Below are positions 11,227-19,143 of a DNA stretch of 64,000 nt, in pieces (positions within the stretch are counted from its first letter, which is position 1; the number at the start of each line of letters is the position of its first letter). Source of the stretch: Salipaludibacillus daqingensis. GTDB lineage: Bacteria; Bacillota; Bacilli; Bacillales; Salisediminibacteriaceae. The stretch is from contig NZ_JARZHF010000003.1 in the NCBI RefSeq assembly GCF_029891575.1, positions 124,001-188,000 on the forward strand. Direction: 5' to 3'. The notes under the pieces were generated by a model. It was not told where the DNA came from and did no database searches. It worked only from the letters and a program-made list of their open reading frames with translations. Made by a program: the position numbers and the translations under genes.

Positions 11227-11737
11227 GTTCTGCTTCAAGCTGTTCTTTTGTTCGAATAATTTGCATTGGATTCCCACCAACAAAATAACCTGCTGGAACA
11301 TCTTTATGAACCAACGTAGCTGCAGAGACGATGGCACCGTCACCGATTGTCACTCCTGGTAAAATCGTTGTATTGGCACCGATCATCACATTTTCACCAA
11401 TCGTTACCTCACCAAGTCGGTATTCCGTGATCAAATATTCATGGGCTAATATCGTTGTATTGTAACCAATGACTGAGTTTTTACCGATAGAGATTTTCTC
11501 AGGGAACATAACATCCATCATTACCATCAATGCTACCGCTGCTTCCTCTCCTACTTTCATCCGTAAAAACGTTCGATATAACCAGTTTTTCATCGCTAAA
11601 AATGGCGTATATCTGGCCATCTGAATCACGATAAAATTCTTCACCACTTTGAAGAAGGGAACCGTTTTGTACACTCCCCATAAAGAATTTGCTTCGTCGA
11701 CTGGATAACGTTCTGTATTTCGGCCCATCTCCGGCAC
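11219..11737 (-). CDS. yvoF: hexapeptide-repeat acyltransferase, YvoF-like
   Basis: 172-aa left-handed beta-helix protein. Hexapeptide turns (IGKNSVIGYNTTILA, then IGENVMIGANTTILPGVTIGDGA) fill the second half, and VPAGYFVGGNP is the usual end of a bacterial O-acetyltransferase. The N-terminal ANSLWGVYKTVPFFKVVKNF matches the YvoF type. The acceptor substrate is unknown; cell-envelope or sugar acetylation is typical of the fold. It is the last gene of the hprK operon, 14 bp after ppaX. The start is a GTG at 11737 behind AGAGG; an ATG nine bases inside is an alternative. Confidence 0.85.
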   Translation of the reverse strand: MPEMGRNTERYPVDEANSLWGVYKTVPFFKVVKNFIVIQMARYTPFLAMKNWLYRTFLRMKVGEEAAVALMVMMDVMFPEKISIGKNSVIGYNTTILAHEYLITEYRLGEVTIGENVMIGANTTILPGVTIGDGAIVSAATLVHKDVPAGYFVGGNPMQIIRTKEQLEAEQR

Positions 11738-11751
11738 CTGCCTCTGCTTAC

Positions 11752-12414
11752 TTAGTTGAATGTTGCTACATTCGTTTGTTGTAAATAATCCAATAGGTCC
11801 GTCATTGATTCCAACATCACATCAGGTTCATATGATTGTAAGTGTTCTTTTCCCTTGATACTCCAAGCAACCCCGGCTGTTTTTGTCCCGGTATTTTTCC
11901 CACCAAGAATATCGTGTTCACTATCACCGACCATGATAGCACGTTCAGCTGATGAACCTAACTTTTCAAGAGCCAAATTCAACGGTTCTGGATCTGGTTT
12001 ATAGTTGGTCACATCATCGAGTGCCACGACGGCAGGAAAATAGGATTCCAAATTCATTAACTGCAGCCCTTTCACTGCCGTTTCATGACGTTTCGTCGTC
12101 ACAATTGCTAACTTATACCCTTGTTTAACAAGCTGTTCGAGAGTTTCTTTCACACCCTCATACTCACCGACCAAGTCGTCATGGTTTTTATGATTAAACT
12201 CACGATAAGTCATCGTCATCTCTTCCACTTTATCCGGGTCAAGATTCATAAACGTTTCCGATAGAGGCGGTCCAATAAAAGACACCACATCTTCACGGAC
12301 GTATTCGCCAGGATAATACGTCTCCATCGTATGCATAAACGACGCTACAATTAAATCAATCGTATTAATTAATGTTCCATCTAAATCAAACAAAACCGTA
12401 TCTATTTTTTTCAT
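11752..12414 (-). CDS. ppaX: HAD-family pyrophosphatase PpaX
   Basis: 220-aa haloacid dehalogenase-fold phosphatase. DxDGT motif I is in [11 protein letters not shown] at the N terminus, motif II is IVTTK, and motif III/IV is in YKPDPEP and MVGDSEHD. PpaX hydrolyses the pyrophosphate released when HprK dephosphorylates HPr-Ser-P by phosphorolysis, so its place in the hprK operon makes functional sense. ATG at 12414 lies nine bases after GAGG. A TTG 15 bases upstream opens the frame but has no site of its own. Confidence 0.94.
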   Translation of the reverse strand: MKKIDTVLFDLDGTLINTIDLIVASFMHTMETYYPGEYVREDVVSFIGPPLSETFMNLDPDKVEEMTMTYREFNHKNHDDLVGEYEGVKETLEQLVKQGYKLAIVTTKRHETAVKGLQLMNLESYFPAVVALDDVTNYKPDPEPLNLALEKLGSSAERAIMVGDSEHDILGGKNTGTKTAGVAWSIKGKEHLQSYEPDVMLESMTDLLDYLQQTNVATFN

Positions 12415-12441
12415 CAATGATTGCCTCAACTTTCCTTAATG

Positions 12442-13425
12442 TTAATCTCCACTACTTACTTTCTTAGAGCTTTCGGAGTATGTGTTCGCTTTAGAATCAT
12501 CCGCTTCCTGCTTTCTCTCGATGCGGTTCCATACAATAGCAACGGCAATTGTCAGTAATATCGCTGTAACAACCCTTACGAGTAACAATGGCCATAACGG
12601 AATCCCTAATGGTGCAAAAATAAGCGTATCTTCCACAACAGCGTGACAAGCGACGAGAAAAATAAATACTAAATAAAGGTCTTTTTTCTTTACGCCATCT
12701 TCTTTCACAGCTTGTATCATCACACCTGCTCCATATGCTAGACCAAACGTTAGACCTGCGGCTAGTGTTGTTGATGTATTTGGATGGATCCCTAGTAATT
12801 TCGTAAATGGGGTCATCCACCTTGAGAACACCGGTAACCAATGTAAATCTTTCATAATCTGAATAAAAATCATAATTGGAATGACGATTGCTGCTAATTG
12901 TAAAATTCCTATGATTGCACTTTCTACGCCGTAAAGTGCAATCGCTCCGTAACCTTCTATGTTTTCTGTTCCACCGGATGGGACGAAACCATAACTAGCT
13001 TTTTCGCTCCCACCTTGCCAAATGAGATGAATCATCCAGGCAGAAACGAGAGCAAGCCCAATTCTCACGACGAGAACGACGGAAATACGCAAACCAACTT
13101 GCTTTGCGACTGCCGATTCCACAAATAGGTTATGGGAAAACGACAACATAACTGCTAAAATAAACACTTCTTTCACTGTCAAATCCATTGTTAACATGGC
13201 ACCAATGGCTGCATAAAGGTTTAAAAAATTACCAAGAACGAGTGGAATCGCAGACTCTCCGCTTAAACCAATGTAGCTCATAAAAGGCGACAACACTCTC
13301 GTCAACCAATCCATCACTACCGTTTGACTTAACATCGTGACAATCAGTGTAATCGGAAAAATAATTTTCCCTAATTTCCATGTGGTAAGGAGACCGGTTT
13401 TCAACCCTTGTTTTAGTGTATTCAA
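12442..13425 (-). CDS. yvoD: nucleoside-recognition (Gate) domain membrane protein YvoD
   Basis: 327-aa polytopic membrane protein with about eight hydrophobic helices and two internally similar halves. The segments GNFLNLYAAIGAMLTM and the second-half AAGLTFGLAYGAGVMIQA are of the Gate-domain type also found in SpoIIIA-region and FeoB-related proteins. Transport function is likely but the substrate is unknown. It lies between lgt (23 bp gap) and ppaX (27 bp gap), as in B. subtilis. The C terminus is a short charged cytosolic tail. Confidence 0.85.
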   Translation of the reverse strand: MNTLKQGLKTGLLTTWKLGKIIFPITLIVTMLSQTVVMDWLTRVLSPFMSYIGLSGESAIPLVLGNFLNLYAAIGAMLTMDLTVKEVFILAVMLSFSHNLFVESAVAKQVGLRISVVLVVRIGLALVSAWMIHLIWQGGSEKASYGFVPSGGTENIEGYGAIALYGVESAIIGILQLAAIVIPIMIFIQIMKDLHWLPVFSRWMTPFTKLLGIHPNTSTTLAAGLTFGLAYGAGVMIQAVKEDGVKKKDLYLVFIFLVACHAVVEDTLIFAPLGIPLWPLLLVRVVTAILLTIAVAIVWNRIERKQEADDSKANTYSESSKKVSSGD

Positions 13426-13448
13426 TTGCCAGCCTCCATTCCTAACGA

Positions 13449-14333
13449 TTACTTTTTCTTCTTTTTCTTCTTCTGCTGCGGATTTGTTTTCTTTTTCGCA
13501 GCCGTTTTTGGTGGTGTATCATCGTCTAAGTAACGTTTATCAGATAAACCTGTTTTACGACGATAAATGAGTAAAATGATCCCACCAATAACAATAAGTA
13601 TCGACATCACTTGAGCCGTCTTTAACACACCAAAGATTAGTAGATAATCTGTTCGAATTTCTTCAATAAAGAACCTTCCTACAGAATACCAAATCGCATA
13701 CGTAATGAACAGTTCCCCTCTGCGGAGATTTACACGACGCAATAATAAAAGAATAACGACACCGGTTAAATTCCAAATCGATTCATATAAAAACGTTGGT
13801 TGGTAATATGCACCATTAATAAACATTTGATCAATAATAAAATTAGGGAGCATTAAGTTTTCTAAATATGCTCTGGACACTTCTCCTCCAAAAACTTCTT
13901 GGTTCATAAAGTTTCCCCAACGTCCAATTGCTTGGGCTAACAAAATACTAGGCGCTGTAATATCAAGAATTTTCCAAAGAGAGAATCCTCGTTTTTTCGC
14001 AAAAACTAGCGCTGTTAAAACACCACCTATTAAACCTCCGTGAATCGCCAAGCCGCCTTCCCATATGTAAAACATACGGATCGGATCGCCAGCAAAATCT
14101 TCCCACCGAAAGATAACATAATACATTCTCGCACCAATAATCGCAATAGGTAGCGCAAACATGAGTAAATCCGCCAGCATATCATCCGGCATTCCGCGCT
14201 TTTTTGCTTCGTGGTTTGCTATTAGATACCCTATAAAAGCACCTAACCCTATCAATAACCCATACCAAAAAACAGTTATAGGACCCAATTCAAATGCAAT
14301 CGGATTCAACGGTTCTATTGCTCCAATAATCAT
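13449..14333 (-). CDS. lgt: prolipoprotein diacylglyceryl transferase
   Basis: 294-aa membrane enzyme that adds diacylglycerol from phosphatidylglycerol to the lipobox Cys of prelipoproteins. Family signatures are HGGLIGG at about residue 95 and [13 protein letters not shown] at about 133-145, both with key residues intact. Around seven membrane spans are predicted. It is slightly longer than the usual 270-280 residues because of a Lys-rich tail that ends in seven lysines after residue 275. At least two lipoproteins in this window (cccB and the YusW-like protein) would be substrates. Confidence 0.96.
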   Translation of the reverse strand: MIIGAIEPLNPIAFELGPITVFWYGLLIGLGAFIGYLIANHEAKKRGMPDDMLADLLMFALPIAIIGARMYYVIFRWEDFAGDPIRMFYIWEGGLAIHGGLIGGVLTALVFAKKRGFSLWKILDITAPSILLAQAIGRWGNFMNQEVFGGEVSRAYLENLMLPNFIIDQMFINGAYYQPTFLYESIWNLTGVVILLLLRRVNLRRGELFITYAIWYSVGRFFIEEIRTDYLLIFGVLKTAQVMSILIVIGGIILLIYRRKTGLSDKRYLDDDTPPKTAAKKKTNPQQKKKKKKK

Positions 14334-14381
14334 ATGTACACCTCTTTTTAATCTTTTTCTCTGTTATGAAATGAAAACAGA

Positions 14382-14404
14382 AGGGATAGCATGTCGCCAT
14401 CCCT
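14382..14404 (-). terminator. possible attenuating hairpin between hprK and lgt
   Basis: AGGGAT/ATCCCT stem with an 11-nt loop in the 132-bp gap. The following minus-strand sequence TCTGTTTTC is only mildly T-rich, so it may be a partial terminator or a processing site. Confidence 0.35.
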
Positions 14405-14465
14405 CTCAATAATGTACCATATTTATGAAGATTTGATGAATAGATGTGCATTTTGAAAGATTATT

Positions 14466-15404
14466 TTAAAAATCTTCTCGATCTCCATCTTCAATCACAT
14501 GATTTAACCGCTCTGAAAATTGCTCTGCGGCATTGATTCCCATTCGCTTCAATCTAAAGTTCATCGCAGCCACCTCAATAATAACAGCTAAGTTTCGTCC
14601 AGGTCGAACAGGTAATGTAATTTTCGGTAAATCTGTATCAAAAATTCGAATCGTGTCTTCATCTAATCCCAATCGATCATACTGCTTTTTTTGGTCCCAA
14701 ATTTCTAAATCAATCGTTAAACCGATTCGTTTGAAATTACGAACCGCACCTGCTCCGAACAGCGTCATGACATTGATAATTCCTAACCCTCGGATTTCAA
14801 GAAGATGCCTTATCAATTCAGGTGATTTACCAACTAACACACCATCATGCTCTTGGCGAATTTCCACGGAGTCATCCGCAACCAATCTGTGACCACGACG
14901 AACGAGGTCAAGAGCCGTTTCACTTTTACCAACACCACTCGAACCTGTAATCATGACGCCAATACCATATATATCAATTAACACACCGTGAATCGCAGTC
15001 ATTGGTGCTAGACGACTTTCTAAATACGTCGTTAATTGACTACTTAATCTAGTCGTCGTATTTGAAGCAGTTAGTAATGGAACCCCTGTGTCATTCGCTG
15101 CTTCAATGAGATAATCTGGCGGTGTCATTTCTCTAGAAAGAATGATTGCGGGTGTATCGTATGTACAAAGCCGTTGCATTCGATCCTTTTTTTCATCATC
15201 TGATAATTCTTCATAAAACGACATTTCCGTTTTTCCTAATAGCTGTATACGTTTGGCTGGATAATACGTAAAATACCCAGCCATTTCCATACCTGGACGA
15301 GAAATATCACTTGTTGGAATGGGGCGGAACGTCACCATCTCTTCGTCATTCACTAAATCCAAGCCAAACTCTTCCATCAAATCTTTCGCTGTCACTTCAC
15401 TCAT
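14466..15404 (-). CDS. hprK: HPr kinase/phosphorylase
   Basis: 312-aa bifunctional enzyme. The N-terminal half is the HPrK_N domain. The C-terminal kinase domain has the Walker A motif GSSGVGKSE at about residues 152-160, followed by [13 protein letters not shown] and the signature [15 protein letters not shown]. It phosphorylates HPr at Ser46 using ATP or pyrophosphate and reverses this, which controls CcpA-dependent catabolite repression. It heads the lgt-yvoD-ppaX-yvoF cluster. GGAGG is present before the ATG at 15404. Confidence 0.97.
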   Translation of the reverse strand: MSEVTAKDLMEEFGLDLVNDEEMVTFRPIPTSDISRPGMEMAGYFTYYPAKRIQLLGKTEMSFYEELSDDEKKDRMQRLCTYDTPAIILSREMTPPDYLIEAANDTGVPLLTASNTTTRLSSQLTTYLESRLAPMTAIHGVLIDIYGIGVMITGSSGVGKSETALDLVRRGHRLVADDSVEIRQEHDGVLVGKSPELIRHLLEIRGLGIINVMTLFGAGAVRNFKRIGLTIDLEIWDQKKQYDRLGLDEDTIRIFDTDLPKITLPVRPGRNLAVIIEVAAMNFRLKRMGINAAEQFSERLNHVIEDGDREDF

Positions 15405-15587
15405 AGAAACAAACCTCCTTATATCTTAAAGCCTTTCATTTATCGCTTTACTCAACATAACTGTCACTCTTCAGAACACAAAAATAGCTTTCACTTTTGC
15501 TTGGCCTATGTAGTCATTATCATTTTAGCATACCCTATCAAGAATCGCTGAAAATTTCATTCACTCTATTATTTTCGACGAAAAATA

Positions 15588-15625
15588 AAAACTGCAAACG
15601 CCCCCTATGGACTGTTTACAGTTTT
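15588..15625 (-). terminator. terminator of yvlB-yvlC-yvlD
   Basis: Stem AAAACTG-C-AAAC / GTTT-A-CAGTTTT with a 14-nt loop, followed by TTATTTTTC on the minus strand, 5 bp after yvlD. Confidence 0.75.
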
Positions 15626-15630
15626 TATAG

Positions 15631-15987
15631 TTATCTTTTTGTTATCGGATCAACAATAAACGAATGAATGAGCGCACTAAGGATCGCAAAAATAATTGCA
15701 GCTAAGATTGCCACACCAAAACCATCAATCACAAAACTGCTTCCCATAATCGCCGCTGTTAGTAATAACGTAATAGCGTTAATCACGAAGAGAAATAACC
15801 CTAGTGTGATCACAGTGACTGGTAATGTTAGAACGACAAGAATTGGTTTAACAATCAAATTTACAACAGAAAGAATAAAACTTGCTAACAAAGCTGATGT
15901 AAAGCCATCAATTTCAAATCCTTGAAAAAAGTTTGCAATAATTAATAGAACAACTGCATGTACGACTAACTGTATGAGCCAACCCAT
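15631..15987 (-). CDS. yvlD: phage-holin family 4 membrane protein YvlD
   Basis: 118-aa very hydrophobic protein with four predicted membrane helices. The conserved middle segment with NLIVKPILVVLTLPVTVITLG is the hallmark of this superfamily, which in spite of its name is not phage derived. Function is not established; in Bacillus it is part of a small envelope-stress-associated cluster. Its ATG shares one base with the yvlC stop codon (TAATG), so the two are translationally coupled. Confidence 0.87.
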   Translation of the reverse strand: MGWLIQLVVHAVVLLIIANFFQGFEIDGFTSALLASFILSVVNLIVKPILVVLTLPVTVITLGLFLFVINAITLLLTAAIMGSSFVIDGFGVAILAAIIFAILSALIHSFIVDPITKR

Positions 15988-16184
15988 TATGATTGTATTT
16001 CCGATTCATTTGGAATAACAAATATCCCAATAATATATGCAAGTACCATTGCAAAGTTAAATGGTATGAGCAACAGTAGCATGACAATTCTCACTACTGT
16101 TGGATCAATATTAAAATACTTACCAATCCCACCGCAAACACCTGCTAATTTTCTATCACCTATTGTTCGATATAATCTATTCAT
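15987..16184 (-). CDS. yvlC: PspC-domain protein YvlC
   Basis: 65-aa PspC-domain protein. It starts MNRLYRTIGDRKLAGVCGGI, the N-terminal motif of the family, and ends in a hydrophobic double helix. PspC proteins sense or respond to membrane stress in other bacteria, and in Bacillus the exact role is open. It is flanked by yvlB and yvlD in conserved order. The GAGGAG site upstream is clear. Confidence 0.88.
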   Translation of the reverse strand: MNRLYRTIGDRKLAGVCGGIGKYFNIDPTVVRIVMLLLLIPFNFAMVLAYIIGIFVIPNESEIQS

Positions 16185-16481
16185 CCTTTACACACTCCTC
16201 TTCTAAAACAACTTATACTAGTTTATTTTGGGATTTCTTATCATTCTTTGTTGTTGAATAATCATAGCCCTCCGTCCCGCGGAAAAAACTTGCTTTCCCA
16301 CGGGAAAGAGCATTTACTTCACGAACAAGCTTCGCATTGCTTCGAAGGACATGAGGTCCAAGTGCTGGCTTGCTGCAGGACGCCGCATTTTATCAGTGGA
16401 CATAACTATCACCTAGGCGAAACTGGCAAAGAATGTAGCAGTCTCTCATTTTTCGAAATCATTAATAAGCTTGAACTTCGT
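16185..16481 (+). repeat. intergenic repeat-like element with nested inverted repeats
   Basis: The gap between yvlB and yvlC is unusually GC-rich for an intergenic region between about 16265 and 16410. It contains imperfect inverted repeats (TCCCGCGG with CCCACGGGA, GGAC with GTCC, clustered CTTCG). No coding frame is convincing. The look is that of a dispersed intergenic repeat; a genome-wide search would be needed to show copies elsewhere. Confidence 0.4.
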
Positions 16482-17633
16482 TTAATTTTTAATCGATATC
16501 GTTCCTGTTGTTGCTTCTGCTTCTACATAAAAATGCGCCTCTGCCTTTTTATTTGCTAAGAATGACATCTTTTTACTAGCAAATTCATTTTTTTCATCAA
16601 TAACGGACATTTCAGGCAACTCACATTGGATTCCACCAACGGTTGTTTTTAACTCACCTTCTGTTTTTACATTATCAGGAACTTGGACATTGACACTGCC
16701 TGTCGTCGTTTTTAAATACACGCGCGCACTCGCTTCATCCAATAACGTGTAATGAATCGTTCCATTTAGTGTCTCCACATCTAAATCACCTTTGCTTGTT
16801 TTGACAGATACCGTACCATTAACTGTCTTCGCATCCGTTTTATTCGCATGCAACTGTGGGACGGCAATCGTACCATTAACTGTTTCCAAGTTGACATGAT
16901 TTGCATGTATTTCATCAAAATCTAATCGACCGTTGACCGTTTTTGCTTCAAAGCTGTCCACTGACACATTTTCCCCTGTTATTTTCCCGTTAAACGCATA
17001 TAACTTAATTTTTTCTAATTGGTTTCTAGGAACATACATGACTGTGTTCACTTTCATTGATTTTTTCTTTGCTTCAAACGCAAGTTTTCCATCTGTGAAA
17101 TGAAAGTTAACTTCGTTTAGAAAAACACGGCGAGCCTCGTCTGCATCTCGAACTTTATATACCTTCACATGGCATTCCATACGAATGTCTTCTTCATCCC
17201 ATGGTAAAAACGAAATACTTCCGTTTTCCACATGAACATCCACGTCTGTCACTTTTGCATGTTTGTGTTGAAAAATATGTTCTACTTCTACCGATGAACC
17301 AAAATTAAAGTCTAAGTCAAACTCTTTGATCTTGTGAACGGCATCTTCAACGAATTCTGTGAATCTTCTAGCAAACGTATTTACTTTCTCTTCTGTCCGT
17401 CGATAACCTCCAGCATCCCAATTCACATCACGAGACACATATTGATCATTTTCTGATTTGGATGGGCGAGAAGTATGTTGGTATGCATCTTCTTCGCTAT
17501 GCGGACCTTTTTTTTCTTTTTTCGATGCCTGTTTAGGATCCTCTTTCAGCGCATTTAATAACTCTAACCCTTCTTCTGTCGTAATTTTCCCGTCCTCAAT
17601 CATCTTCAAAATCATTAATCTTTCTTCTTGCAT
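16482..17633 (-). CDS. yvlB: DUF4097-type beta-helix protein YvlB
   Basis: 383-aa protein with a short helical SHOCT-like N terminus (ILKMIEDGKITTEEGLELL), a charged linker to about residue 110, and a long beta-solenoid with repeated TVNG units (KTVNGRLDF, ETVNGTIAV, KTVNGTVSV, ETLNGTIHY) typical of DUF4097. It likely sits at the inner face of the membrane and acts together with YvlC and YvlD, as the trio is conserved. Start ATG at 17633 is eight bases after GGAGG. Molecular role unknown. Confidence 0.88.
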   Translation of the reverse strand: MQEERLMILKMIEDGKITTEEGLELLNALKEDPKQASKKEKKGPHSEEDAYQHTSRPSKSENDQYVSRDVNWDAGGYRRTEEKVNTFARRFTEFVEDAVHKIKEFDLDFNFGSSVEVEHIFQHKHAKVTDVDVHVENGSISFLPWDEEDIRMECHVKVYKVRDADEARRVFLNEVNFHFTDGKLAFEAKKKSMKVNTVMYVPRNQLEKIKLYAFNGKITGENVSVDSFEAKTVNGRLDFDEIHANHVNLETVNGTIAVPQLHANKTDAKTVNGTVSVKTSKGDLDVETLNGTIHYTLLDEASARVYLKTTTGSVNVQVPDNVKTEGELKTTVGGIQCELPEMSVIDEKNEFASKKMSFLANKKAEAHFYVEAEATTGTISIKN

Positions 17634-17690
17634 TGTCAACGCCTCCTTTAGTTAATAGTATTACGTATATGGTAACAGCGTGGTTTCAGA

Positions 17691-17777
17691 GTTCGAGATT
17701 GGATGTGGAAGTTCGGTATGTGCGGTGCCGATGTTCATTATAGATGGTCGGAAGTGTATTATAACATTATTCGACAA
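17691..17777 (+). repeat. degenerate copy A of the 21-bp minisatellite
   Basis: Four diverged units of 20-22 bp starting with GTTC or GTGT at 17691, 17711, 17733 and 17754. The last unit plus right end (GTGTATTATAACATTATTCGACA) matches the right end of arrays at 19014 and 52962. It lies between yvlB and the NERD gene. Confidence 0.7.
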
Positions 17778-17780
17778 ACT

Positions 17781-18776
17781 TTAATGATAAACCCCTTTCC
17801 TTATTTCCTTAGAACTTAATAAGTCAAACTTTTGTTTTTTAGAATTCTTCTTTCTTGACACATCTAACTTAATTAATAGTCTTCTTAAGACACCGCACTC
17901 TTGAATATTCAAGAATTCTAGTAACTCGGCAGTTGTTGCATATCTCCCAAATAGAAAAACATAGTCGATTATTGCTTGAATATGAGCATTCTGTGATGTC
18001 ACACCACATTCTGGACATTTCCAAGTTCTCTTCATTCTATTCATTGATATTCGTTTGCATCCAGAACATTGCACGCCACGAATAATATCACTTTTCTTGA
18101 GCTCATGCATATCAAGAGAAGACTTTGACAATTCAAGTTCTTGATGAGATTTTTTTAGGAAGTTTGCTATTTTTTTCATTTCATTTATTGTATAGGTTTT
18201 TGTTTTTGTGGCTTCAGTCGAAGATTCAAGGTGTCTAATATGGTCAAGGAGATAATTACTCCTTATTAAAAGTGGGGAAAGGTTCTTTGATTCATTTATA
18301 ATCATTTTACTTTTCGTAAACACCGAAACGTAATGAAGTTTCGGGATGGTTAGTTTTTTGTATTTAGTCCATTCAGAGAGCTGCCATGCTTGATGTTTGA
18401 CTTGTTGAACTGGGCAAGAAAAACTCGATTGAACATCATTGTATGTACGAATAATTTCACCTGTTTCTTGTACTTCGATGGAACCAGCCCAATGCTTTGT
18501 TTCGACTATAAGAGAGAAAGATGTAAACAAAACCAGTGTATCCATTTGAAAGAAATATTTTTTGTAAGGAAGTCTCAATGAATGCATTATTACAGTAGTT
18601 GAACCGTCTAGGAAGTCTAAGTAATAAGATATGGATTTTTCACCATAATATCCACTCGCTCTTTTATAGTATTCACTTAAGATGTCGTTCAACTGAGGAT
18701 GACCTTCAACGAGTCGGTTTATCTTAGCTTGTAAGATTCGGAGTTCGGTGGGGGGAACATGAGGTTTAACGATCAT
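17781..18776 (-). CDS. NERD-domain nuclease-like protein with zinc ribbon
   Basis: 331-aa protein. A NERD (nuclease-related) domain lies at about residues 45-160, with the PD-(D/E)xK-like pattern MDTLVLF followed by IVETKHWAG, so Asp and ExK are intact. A zinc ribbon follows at about 235-265 (CSGC then CPECG). The C terminus is helical and basic and may form a winged-helix. NERD proteins are thought to process DNA, but no cellular role is proven for this type. The gene interrupts the uvrA-yvlB neighbourhood known from B. subtilis and is flanked by 21-bp repeat arrays in the same orientation. ATG at 18776 is used; a GTG four codons earlier is possible, and both have poor ribosome sites. Confidence 0.8.
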   Translation of the reverse strand: MIVKPHVPPTELRILQAKINRLVEGHPQLNDILSEYYKRASGYYGEKSISYYLDFLDGSTTVIMHSLRLPYKKYFFQMDTLVLFTSFSLIVETKHWAGSIEVQETGEIIRTYNDVQSSFSCPVQQVKHQAWQLSEWTKYKKLTIPKLHYVSVFTKSKMIINESKNLSPLLIRSNYLLDHIRHLESSTEATKTKTYTINEMKKIANFLKKSHQELELSKSSLDMHELKKSDIIRGVQCSGCKRISMNRMKRTWKCPECGVTSQNAHIQAIIDYVFLFGRYATTAELLEFLNIQECGVLRRLLIKLDVSRKKNSKKQKFDLLSSKEIRKGVYH

Positions 18777-19106
18777 GAATAGCGTCACATCCTTTTATTT
18801 AATTAAAAAAAAATCAAATTAGTTCTTGAATTTATAATTCGACTTCATTTTATAAAATCCTCTTTTTTTCTTGAATTTAAATAAAATTTTGTGAAGAATA
18901 GCACATAATTTAACGGTAGAAAGTATTATGTGCATTATAAGTTTGCCAAAGTGCATTATAGAAGTGCGGAAGTGCATTATAAAAAGCAGAAAGTGCATTA
19001 TAGATGAAAGAAAGTGCATTATAACAATTTTCGACAAAATCCGCGTGCCCGAACTTTCTCGCTGCACCATTGCTGCTCCATTGTCCAGACTTAACGCTAA
19101 CTAAAA
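18777..19106. other. intergenic region uvrA-NERD gene
   Basis: 330-bp gap holding the 21-bp array at 18930 and AT-rich flanks. A frame of 83 codons crosses it on the minus strand only because the 21-bp period keeps a heptapeptide repeat open; it is not treated as a gene. Confidence 0.6.
18930..19038 (+). repeat. 21-bp minisatellite array B
   Basis: Five head-to-tail units at exact 21-bp spacing (18930, 18951, 18972, 18993, 19014). Each begins GTGCATTATA, followed by 11 variable purine-rich bases. The array ends in GCATTATAACAATTTTCGACA, the same end as the copy at 52962. On the minus strand each unit carries TATAATGCAC, a -10-like hexamer. Confidence 0.92.
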
Positions 19107-19132
19107 AGAACGGCTCAAATATGAGCCGTTCT
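19107..19132 (-). terminator. terminator of uvrBA
   Basis: Perfect 11-bp stem AGAACGGCTCA/TGAGCCGTTCT with a 4-nt loop, then TTTTAG on the minus strand, 11 bp after the uvrA stop. Confidence 0.82.
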
Positions 19133-19143
19133 CTCCACTAATG

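Noticed and set aside
16248-16559. 103-codon plus-strand frame in the yvlB-yvlC gap
   Set aside because: It runs through the repeat-like element into the yvlB 3' end, has no ribosome site and is of odd composition.
18819-19070. 83-codon minus-strand frame with repeated IMHF heptapeptides
   Set aside because: It is the 21-bp repeat read in frame; 21 is a multiple of three, so any stop-free unit stays open. No ribosome site and no conservation with the 52.8-kb copy outside the repeats.
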